In this document: positions 19,092-25,751 of the stretch, in pieces
How the letters are laid out: each line of letters starts with the position of its first letter
How positions within the stretch are numbered: position 1 is the first letter of the stretch
Source: Paracoccaceae bacterium
GTDB taxonomy: Bacteria; Pseudomonadota; Alphaproteobacteria; Rhodobacterales; Rhodobacteraceae
Length of the DNA: 25,751 nucleotides
Direction of reading: 5' to 3'
NCBI GenBank assembly: GCA_012036325.1
Contig: JAAUPC010000006.1
Location: 1-25,751, forward strand
Notes under the pieces: generated by a model
Seen by the model: the letters and a program-made list of their open reading frames with translations, nothing else
Told to the model about the DNA's origin: nothing
The model's database searches: none
Program-made: the position numbers and the translations under genes

Positions 19092-19632
19092 ATCCTTGCC
19101 TCTACTCGTTCACCACACTGCGTATGCCCGTTAAGCGGGATCTCGGGTGCGTGAATTCACCCATACTCTTCTCTTGCTATTACTCCCAAGTGCGTCTGCA
19201 GCAATATTTCGTCTGCCCCATGAAAGGCGCCGTAGACAAAGGAATTCCACTGTGGATTGGACATCCGGAAGCTCAAGTCGTCACCAGCGGGAATCCCTAA
19301 ACAGGTCAAGACACCCCAGTCTCACCTCTCCCATATTGTCAGAAAATCCACCCCAGGCCCCACCAGGCCTGCCGTCCCTCGCCGTCTCCAACCACCCAAG
19401 GCCCAAGATCAACTCCCGCGAGACTCATACCACTCAAGCGATACTTCACTCTGTCAACCTCGGGTCTGTCAATACAAGTTTACACTTACCCACCGGAATC
19501 CTTTGCGGCCTCCATGTCAGCCCAAAATCCAAAAGTTATGAAATCCTTAATGCCCGCGAGCAAGCTATTGTAAATGCAGGAGTATCGCAGATTGTCCACC
19601 GTGGACACCCGCGCCAGAACCGCCCCGAAACC
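19092..19632. other. Intergenic region, 541 bp, presumed promoter of the RTX operon
   Basis: No convincing gene on either strand. Composition is less GC-rich than the flanks. On the minus strand, two direct copies of TTGACAGA lie 15 bases apart (19472-19465 and 19457-19450); either could be a -35 box or a regulator site, but no good -10 is placed correctly. Confidence 0.35.
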
Positions 19633-20340
19633 CTACCGTTTCGCCCGCGCGTCGGTCCGGTACCAGCCATCGGTAGAGGTCACTTGCCGCTCCGTCCGGA
19701 CGCGGTCCGCCGTCTCCTCCTTGGTCGCCGCCCGGACCTCGGTTTCAACCTCCGCGATATCCCGCCGAAACGGGATGACCTGCACGATGGGGGTGCCTTT
19801 CTCGATCACATGCAGCCCGTCCGGCCCCGTGGCGAAGAAAGGAAAGTTGATCAGCGCTGGGTACCTGTCGGTGTCCACCACACCGGAGATGATCTCGAAC
19901 AACCCGTTTGGCCGGTTCAGCGGGTTGATGAACAGGCAACTCCACCCTGGCGGCGTCACGATTGTCCAGTAGTTATGAAACTTCCGCGGCGGCCGATGGC
20001 CCCAGGGGTTGCCCTTCACCTGGTGCATCCCGTGGTTCGAGACCATCACGCGGTCAAACTCCCACCCCGCCGCCACATCGGCCCCGTTATCGCGGATCTC
20101 CATCCGGACCGTTGCGGCCAGGGGAATGATCCAGCCCGTGGTCATCGCATCCAGAAACGGCATGCAGCGCTTGATCGTCAGCCCAGTGTCATTCATGCCG
20201 TGCTTCGTCTCATCGACGGCCGGAAGTTTGCGGAACCAGTCGGGCAAGACGGCTTTGGCAGGAATGGGTGGTGCTATGACATCCTTGTCAGCGGGGTCGC
20301 AGAGGAACTTAAGCCGGGGGGATTTGCGGAAGAGGTTCAT
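19633..20340 (-). CDS. Conserved protein of unknown function (DUF6065-like?)
   Basis: 235 residues from ATG 20340 to the stop at 19633. Features include a Pro-rich start (VIAPPIPAKAVLPDWFRKLP), HQVKGNPWG, KFHNYWTIVTPPGWSCLFI, PLNRPNGLFEIISGVVDTD and LINFPFFATGPDG, then a charged C-terminus. The block of aromatic and Pro residues around TPPGWSCLFINPLNRP resembles uncharacterised proteins found in phages and bacteria, perhaps the DUF6065 group, but I cannot confirm this. No signal peptide or membrane segment is seen. No Shine-Dalgarno is obvious. It is not obviously linked to the RTX operon downstream, 540 bases away, nor to the divergent ABC exporter. Confidence 0.65.
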   Translation of the reverse strand: MNLFRKSPRLKFLCDPADKDVIAPPIPAKAVLPDWFRKLPAVDETKHGMNDTGLTIKRCMPFLDAMTTGWIIPLAATVRMEIRDNGADVAAGWEFDRVMVSNHGMHQVKGNPWGHRPPRKFHNYWTIVTPPGWSCLFINPLNRPNGLFEIISGVVDTDRYPALINFPFFATGPDGLHVIEKGTPIVQVIPFRRDIAEVETEVRAATKEETADRVRTERQVTSTDGWYRTDARAKR

Positions 20341-21002
20341 CGATGGGGCCGCGCTTGCCGGGATACCGGTTCAGCCGATGGCGCGGCGCCGGTCCAAAGC
20401 ACCCCGTGGCGCGCCGCTCCAGCGCCACCAAGGCTGCGGCTTGCTTTCATCCACAAGAACTGAACACCCAAGATCAACTCCAGCGCGAACGCGTCTTACT
20501 ATGGGTGTGTTAGATTGTGACGATCAATTCGTGTCAAGCCAGACTCACCTTTGTCCACCGGAAGTTTTCGTGGCCCCCACTGGCAGATCCTGCGCCAAAC
20601 CTTTCTACAAAGTTCACTTGCATTACGAAGCCCTTGATCTGGTCTGCGCCGGATCAGGTCGCTGCCCGTTCCACGCATTTTTCCCGTTCCTTGCACCCTA
20701 AGCCTGAAACTGCAGCAGCGCTCTGGCAAGCAGCGTTCAGGATCGGAAAAAGGGTGGAGACAGAGCCGGGTCTGCAGTCCGACGAAGCCGACGTTCAGCG
20801 TGCTTGCCAACCGCAGGTGGTTTCAATGCTGTGCTGACCAGGCCCGAGCCGCGATCAGGCGACGCCGGCCTGGTGATAACGGGTTCTTTATGCTTCAACC
20901 CCACTAATGATGCTTCAGAAACCCAACGCGACGCGCTTCCCTGATTTCCATTTCCGTTTTGCCCTTCTAATGTGGCGGCGCACCCATCCTGAGCGGTTAT
21001 TG
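20341..21002. other. Intergenic region, 662 bp, no gene recognised
   Basis: Open frames here are short and show no recognisable protein. The region separates a minus-strand gene from the plus-strand ABC exporter, so it should hold both promoters, but no clear -35/-10 pair stands out. A 15-base match (AAGATCAACTCC and neighbours) to the other intergenic gap (near 19400) is present near 20470; it may be chance. Confidence 0.3.
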
Positions 21003-21740
21003 ATGATCACAGTCACGAACTTCAGCAAGCACTACAAAGGTTTCGCAGCCGTCAAGGATCTCAGCTTTTCGGTGGCTCCCGGCCAGATCCTTGGGCTTCT
21101 GGGCCCGAACGGTGCGGGCAAGACAACGACGCTCCGTGCCCTGTGCGGCATCGTCCCACCGACTGCCGGGCAGCTTTCGATCGCGGGCCATGACATCGTC
21201 AAAGACCCCATCGCAGCCAAGAAGAACCTTGGCTACATTCCTGACGACCCGCGGCTGTTTGATACGCTGACGGTTTGGGAACACCTGGCCTTCACGGCCG
21301 CTGCCTACAAGGTCCCGAATTTTGAGGAGGGTGCGGAAGCGCTGCTTCAATCCTTCGAACTGTCGCACAAGCGCGACACGCTGGTTCACAACCTCTCTCG
21401 CGGTATGCGCCAGAAAGTGGCCATTGCTTGCGCCTTCCTGCACGATCCGAAGGCGATCCTCTTCGATGAACCGCTGACCGGGCTTGACCCGCAAGGCATT
21501 CGCGGCATTCAGGACGCGATGCGGGAGCGCGCACGGAACGGTGCGGCCATCATCATCAGCTCTCACCTACTGGGCCTGTTTGAGACGCTTTGCACCCATG
21601 TGATGGTGCTGAACCTTGGCCAATGCCGGCGGTTCGGCACGATGAGCGACATCCTTGCCGAATTTGACCAAGCCGATAGCAGTTCGGCCCTTGAAGCGGC
21701 CTATTTCACGATCACACAAGACAAAGCGATGGACGTCTAA
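21003..21740 (+). CDS. ABC exporter ATP-binding protein
   Basis: 245 residues from ATG 21003; the frame is open further upstream, but homology begins at MITVTNFSKHYKGFAAV. All ABC ATPase motifs are present: Walker A GPNGAGKT (about 21102-21125), signature LSRGM in place of LSGGQ (about 21393), Walker B AILFDEP (about 21454-21474) and switch His in ISSHLLG (about 21556). It would power the membrane protein encoded three bases downstream; the pair resembles ABC-2-like exporters of unknown substrate. It looks intact, in contrast to most neighbours. Confidence 0.9.
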   Translation: MITVTNFSKHYKGFAAVKDLSFSVAPGQILGLLGPNGAGKTTTLRALCGIVPPTAGQLSIAGHDIVKDPIAAKKNLGYIPDDPRLFDTLTVWEHLAFTAAAYKVPNFEEGAEALLQSFELSHKRDTLVHNLSRGMRQKVAIACAFLHDPKAILFDEPLTGLDPQGIRGIQDAMRERARNGAAIIISSHLLGLFETLCTHVMVLNLGQCRRFGTMSDILAEFDQADSSSALEAAYFTITQDKAMDV

Positions 21741-21743
21741 GCC

Positions 21744-23378
21744 ATGGATATGGCGCTTCTTCGCCTTCTTGCGATGCGCATGCGCGGCGGTTTGCGCTTG
21801 CGGCTGATGCAAATGGTCAGCCTGCGCGGCGCGCTGTTCTTTCTTGCGCTTGGCGGGATCACCGCTTTGCTGATCGCGACCGGTCGGCTGGAGCCTTCAA
21901 CGCAGCTTTTTGGCGAAACAAATTTCGATCTTCAGGCGATCCACGCACAGATTGCGACTTTCATGCCGCTAGCAATGTTCGGGATGACGTTGCTGACGGT
22001 ACTGCTCTCAACGGGGCCTTCGTTTCATTTTTCACCGGCCGAGATCAACTTTCTCTTTGTCGGACCGTTCAGCCGTCGCGACCTGCTTATCTACAAGTTC
22101 ATCGCCTATGCGGCGGGCGCGGCCCTCAGTGCCGCGCTCATCATACCCTTCGTGCAGTCGCAAACCGGTTCTGCCTTTTCAGCCTTCAGCGCCACGTTTC
22201 TGACGCTCCTGTTCGTCCAGTTAAGCAGCGCCGCCGTGGGGATGGCTTGGCAAGCGTTCCAGGGCAACCGGCTTGCGCGCCTGAAATGGCCCGCATCTGC
22301 ACTGGTCTGCGCGGTCGCTCTTGCCGCGATACTCCACGCCTGGCTGTCCCCTGATCGCAGCATATACGGTCTTCTGTCGGATGTGCGCCACTCATGGATC
22401 GGCACCGTCATCCTGATGCCCTACATCGTGTTCGCCGAGCTTTTCCTGGCGCGGGCCAAGCTTTCGGACCTTGCGTTCTGGGCCGTCCTCGCAATCCTGA
22501 TCAATGTCGCACTGTTATGGGTGGTCATCATGCTGGACCGCCGCACGTCCGAGTTTTCGCTGCGGGAACACACCCGCCTCAGCAACCGATGGGAGCGGAT
22601 GAAGCAGGGCGGGTCGTTCTGGGCAACCGAGAAGAGCGAGGTTCCCTCAATCCGCACTGCGCCGATGCTTGGCGGCCTTGGGCCGATTGCCTGGCGTCAG
22701 GCCATCAAGGCTGTGCGAAACTCATTCAAGGTGATCGTCCTCTTCATTGCCGGTGCAGCATGCGCCGGACCGCTTTTGTCTATGGCAGGAATTTCAGTGA
22801 CCGGCGACCGCGGGTTCTTGCTCATCTTCTTCTTTTTCGGCTTCATCCTTCCGCGCACGTTGATTTGCGATTTCCGCGGCGACCTGAGCCGGATGGAAAC
22901 CTACAAGACCCTGCCGATCGCCCCGTGGCGCATTTGCCTTGGACAACTCGTCGTTCAGGTGCTGCTGTCCTACATCATTGCACTGACGATGATCGTCAGC
23001 CTGATGCTCTTTGACGATCGTCTTGGTGTAACCGGTGCCTTGGCCTTGGCGGCGCTTGCGCTGCCGTTCACCCTGCTTCTTTACGCGGTCGAGAACACGA
23101 TCTTCCTGTTGTTCCCAGCCAAGCACGTGCCGATGGGCCGGGCGGACTTTGAGTTTCTTGGTCGATCGCTGGTCGAATTCATCGTCAAGACAGTTGTCAT
23201 GCTCATTGCAGTGTCGCTGTCGATGGGCATCGGGGTCTTCACGTTCCTGACGTTTGGAAGTTCAATGGTGCTGTCCGGCTTGGCCAGCTGGTTGGCACTG
23301 GCCTTGATCGCCGGCCTTGCAGTGATCGTGATGCAATATGCCTTCAGACGGTTTGTGGTCGCAGAAACCTTCGACTGA
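21744..23378 (+). CDS. Putative ABC exporter membrane protein
   Basis: 544 residues, starting three bases after the ATPase stop. About ten or more hydrophobic segments are visible, for example near residues 28-45, 72-92, 115-140, 147-168, 181-200, 220-235, 240-262, 330-350, 355-370 and 395-425, with further ones to the C-terminus. A cytoplasmic-looking charged loop (residues about 263-315) separates the halves. Motifs such as LLSTGPSFHFSPAEINFLFVGPFSRRDLLIYK match the putative ABC exporter family PF16962 as I remember it. Substrate unknown. Intact and probably co-transcribed with the ATPase gene. Confidence 0.85.
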   Translation: MDMALLRLLAMRMRGGLRLRLMQMVSLRGALFFLALGGITALLIATGRLEPSTQLFGETNFDLQAIHAQIATFMPLAMFGMTLLTVLLSTGPSFHFSPAEINFLFVGPFSRRDLLIYKFIAYAAGAALSAALIIPFVQSQTGSAFSAFSATFLTLLFVQLSSAAVGMAWQAFQGNRLARLKWPASALVCAVALAAILHAWLSPDRSIYGLLSDVRHSWIGTVILMPYIVFAELFLARAKLSDLAFWAVLAILINVALLWVVIMLDRRTSEFSLREHTRLSNRWERMKQGGSFWATEKSEVPSIRTAPMLGGLGPIAWRQAIKAVRNSFKVIVLFIAGAACAGPLLSMAGISVTGDRGFLLIFFFFGFILPRTLICDFRGDLSRMETYKTLPIAPWRICLGQLVVQVLLSYIIALTMIVSLMLFDDRLGVTGALALAALALPFTLLLYAVENTIFLLFPAKHVPMGRADFEFLGRSLVEFIVKTVVMLIAVSLSMGIGVFTFLTFGSSMVLSGLASWLALALIAGLAVIVMQYAFRRFVVAETFD

Positions 23379-23850
23379 TCGGACGCAGATAGCTTTATGG
23401 ATTAAGAAGTAGGGTATCAACACGCCATGACTGATGCCCGATGGTCCCTCTGTCTGCTGTCGCCCTTGCTGCAACTGCGAGGTTCTGGCGATGTCCAAGG
23501 AACGACTTCCGACCCCGGAAATCGACCAGCCTTTTAAGTTCATTGAGTAATGGCGGAGGGGATGGGCCTGCCGTCCAACCTTCTCTTGTGGGTGCCGCCC
23601 TCATTTGCAAGGAATTTCTCAACCTTAGGCATGTGATCGAATGCGGCCTCTTGTCAGGCCTGTTCGTGCGGCCCGATAGATGCCGCTGGACGAAGTGGTG
23701 ATGCGCGGACCGGGGCCAAATCTCTGAGAGCGAGCTCGGGGCCCGGAGAAGGTTTCTGGTTCGCCCAACCCGGATCGTGTCGATCATTTGCCCATTCGGA
23801 TCATGCCTTCCTCACAACTCTGCATTCCGTTTTCGCGTTTTTCTGCCGGA
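23379..23850. other. Intergenic region, 472 bp, no gene recognised
   Basis: Separates the ABC exporter from the IS110-type remnant. Short open frames on both strands have no recognisable content. It probably includes the IS110 flank, but an exact end or target site was not identified. Confidence 0.3.
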
Positions 23851-24716
23851 TCAGGCAGCGCTTCCGATCTCCGGGCCGCGATAGTCTTCGCCGCGCATCA
23901 GCATCGCCCAGATGCCATGCGCCATTTTTTTGGCCAGCGCCAACGCGGCCAGCATCGGCGGCGTGCGTTCCAGCATGCGCGCCAGCCAGGGATTTTTCGG
24001 TGCGCCATGGCGCAGAGCCCAGCGGATCACGGCCATCGCGCCGGTGATCAGCAGGCGGCGGATATCGCGCTGACCCATCTTCGAGGTTTCCCAGAGCTTC
24101 TGCTTGCCGCCGGTCGAGGCCTGTCGCGGCACAAGCCTCAGCCAGGCCGCAAAGTCGCCCCCCCCCGTTTGAACTGCCCCATCGGCGGCGCAAAGGTCTT
24201 GACGGCAAGTGCGCCAATCGGACCCACGCCCGGCCTCGTCTGGAGGCGATGGGACGTCTCGCCCTCCCCGGCGATCGCGTCGACCCGCTTTTTCATGGCA
24301 GTGATCCGGCCGCTCAAATGCACAAGCAGATCGACCAGATCGCGGCATATTTCCTGGGCGAGCGGCAGCAAATTCGCGTCCGGATCATCCAGGACGGGAC
24401 CGAGACGCGGGAGATAGCCGGTCCCCTTCGGCGCGATGTGGCCGAACTCGTAAAGGTGCGACCGCAGCGCGTTGACCGCTTCGGTGCGCTGTTTGACGAA
24501 CTGCTCGCGGGTCCGGCACAGGATGGGCCGCGCCTGCTGGTCCCCGGTCTTCGGCTCGACATAGCGCATGGTCGGGCGCAGCGTCGCTTCCACGATCGCC
24601 TCCGCGTCGTTCGTCGGCTTACGCGGTGCCGCTGGCGCCACGGTCCTCCTTACCGTCGTTTTTCTGCCGCTTGATGAATGGCCTGACGTGGCGCGGGCCG
24701 ATCAGTCGATATCCGG
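23851..24716 (-). pseudogene. IS110-family transposase, N-terminally truncated and frameshifted
   Basis: Read on the minus strand: YRLIGPRHVRPFIKRQKND (from about 24700), an interruption with a stop, then DAEAIVEATLRPTMRYVEPK, QQARPILCRTREQFVKQRTE, ALRSHLYEFGHIAPKG and PGVGPIGALAVKTFAPPM. At a nine-C run (24158-24166; G on the coding strand) the frame changes and continues DFAAWLRLVPRQASTGGKQK, SKMGQRDIRRLLITGAMAV to AMLMRGEDYRGPEIGSAA. These are the classical IS110/IS116 blocks, including the C-terminal domain with its conserved Ser region (STGGKQ). The N-terminal DEDD catalytic start is missing, so it is dead. It abuts the broken amine oxidase gene at about 24717-24720, consistent with an insertion or deletion joint. 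Confidence 0.85.
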
Positions 24717-24719
24717 GCT

Positions 24720-25343
24720 TCAGAGGCCATTGCGAAGCGGTGACGCGCCCGTCGAACCTTCGCGGCAGTCCAGGAAGGCCCCTGCCGCCACCTGACCGGT
24801 CAGCAGGGCGCCGTGGACGGTGGCCGGGTAATCGCGCGAGGTGGCTTCACCTGCAAAGGACAGCCGGCCGTCCCAGTCGGTGCCGAACAGGGCCTTGCGG
24901 TCTTTCGTGCGGGTGCCGACGGCCTTGAAGGAATATGCGCCGCACGCGAACGGGTCCTGGCGCCAGCGGCTGATCTGGCTGCCCAGCGGATCGGGGACGG
25001 ACGACCCGAACATCGCGCGAAGAGCGTCGACCGCCGAGGCGGTGGTGGTGCGGTCATCCCAGGTCTCGACCTCGTCGGCCATCCGGGCGGCGTTGAAGCC
25101 GGCCAGCAGGGGCCACCCTGTTGCGCGCAGATAGCTGGTCCAGTCGGCCCAGAGCGTTTCACGGGGCCCCAGAAAGTCAATCCAGTCGACCTCGGGCGGC
25201 CAGAAGACCCGTTCGAACCGCAACACGCATTTGTTCAGCAGGCCCATGCCCAGCCCGTCGATGGCGCGTTGCCGCGCGGGGGCCAGCGGTTCGGCAAAGG
25301 CGACACGGCCCGATTGCAGCACGCCAAGCGGCAGCGTCAGCTC
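24720..25343 (-). pseudogene. Flavin-containing amine oxidase, C-terminal part
   Basis: The minus-strand frame, from about 25343, reads LTLPLGVLQSGRVAFAEPL, AIDGLGMGLLNKCVLRFERV and AVDALRAMFGSSVPDPLG, then SRWRQDPFACGAYSF and LSFAGEATSRDYPATVHGAL. This is the C-terminal half of monoamine/polyamine oxidase-type flavoproteins; FAGEATSxxYPATVHGA is the characteristic FAD-contact motif near the end. The N-terminal Rossmann FAD-binding half is absent and is replaced by unrelated sequence above 25343. The last residues run to a stop at 24720 beside the IS110 remnant. Confidence 0.8.
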
Positions 25344-25512
25344 ATCGACCTCGTGCCAGAGGTCCTTGTTGAGATAGGGATCGCCCAGTGGCTGGCGAAG
25401 CAGGGCAACTTCGACTTGCAGAGAATCCGGCTCCGTCGCCGCCAGCCTGATGTCGGATGCGCTGGCCACACTCCGCAACCTGGGAGCCGAGTTGATCGAC
25501 TTCGACGATGAC
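25344..25512. other. Unassigned gene pieces between two truncated genes
   Basis: On the minus strand the oxidase frame continues as LRQPLGDPYLNKDLWHEVDE with no relation I recognise to amine oxidases. On the plus strand 25449-25500 reads SDALATLRNLGAELIDFDDD, which is reminiscent of amidase-signature proteins. Both are too short to assign. Confidence 0.3.
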
Positions 25513-25751
25513 CTCGCCTTTCGCCAGGTAATGCAGCTCCGGCACGTTGGAGATGCCGAACTCGATGTCGCCCCTGTTCACCAGGGGCGCGTACTGCGCG
25601 GCGCCGGCCATCGGCTGCGTGCGCATCTGCACGCCGCCCTTGTCGGAGATGACCTTGGCGATGCCGGTGGCGAGCCCGCGGACTTTCCGTTGCCCCTGCT
25701 GCTGGCCGGTGACCGCGTCGAAATCTCGACTTCTGACGTAGAACAGGCGCT
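25513..25751 (-). pseudogene. TAXI-type TRAP transporter solute-binding protein, internal fragment
   Basis: The minus-strand frame, open to the window edge, contains RGLATGIAKVISDKGGVQMR, PMAGAAQYAPLVNRGDIEFG and ISNVPELHYLAKGE. This matches the N-terminal region of TAXI-family periplasmic solute receptors of TRAP transporters (compare the family pattern with VNRGEVDFG). Homology ends at about 25513, where unrelated residues (VIVEVDQLGSQVAECG) follow. The start lies outside or is missing; the part at the window edge (25700-25751) does not look like a signal peptide. Probably a rearrangement fragment. Confidence 0.65.

Noticed and set aside
20340..20445. 27-residue minus-strand peptide with WWRWSG before the hypothetical gene
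   Set aside because: No ribosome-binding site and no supporting homology; it may be chance.
19147..20463. Plus-strand open frame of 438 residues
   Set aside because: Most of it is antisense to the conserved minus-strand gene at 19633-20340; the rest crosses an intergenic region and has no domain signal.
23395..23787. 130-residue minus-strand frame beside the IS110 remnant
   Set aside because: No recognisable motif, unusual composition and no ribosome site; likely non-coding.

Overview
The window looks like a GC-rich alphaproteobacterial chromosome segment, most likely from a Rhodobacteraceae relative. That placement rests on codon style and on remembered resemblance of the RtcB, RtcR, RTX and ABC-export proteins; no database was searched. 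It is an accessory region with a dead transposase at each end (IS630-type at the left edge, IS110-type near the right) and many broken genes.

Positions 1-1767 hold an IS630-type transposase scrap, the C-terminal part of a DUF5682-like protein and a frameshifted von Willebrand A (vWA) protein. Positions 1799-7255 hold a complete RNA-repair locus: rtcR (minus strand), then on the plus strand rsr (Ro60/TROVE protein), an array of five predicted Y RNAs with a tRNA-Gln(UUG) gene inside it, and the RNA ligase gene rtcB. No rtcA is present. In the four full-type Y RNAs the T-arm half precedes the D-arm half: they are circularly permuted tRNA mimics whose anticodon arm is replaced by the Ro60-binding stem. 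The RtcR lacks the GAFTGA loop and has Gln in place of the Walker B Glu, so it may not work as a sigma-54 activator. Each protein gene of this locus carries one apparent frameshift.

Positions about 7390-19091 read on the minus strand: a small secreted or anchored protein, overlapping the start of a giant calcium-binding RTX-type protein of about 3550 residues, followed 28 bases later by a decayed type I secretion ABC transporter gene. The giant protein has a DUF6973-like start, an Asn/Ser/Gly-rich repeat region, about 24 calcium-loop repeats, DUF4214-like domains, seven repeats of about 145 residues and a C-terminal RTX block. One frameshift separates its first ~500 residues from the rest.

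Positions 19633-20340 encode a conserved protein of unknown function. Positions 21003-23378 encode an intact two-gene ABC exporter (ATPase and membrane protein). Positions 23851-25751 are a patchwork: a broken IS110-family transposase, the C-terminal half of a flavin amine oxidase, unassigned short pieces, and part of a TAXI-type TRAP solute-binding protein running off the right edge.
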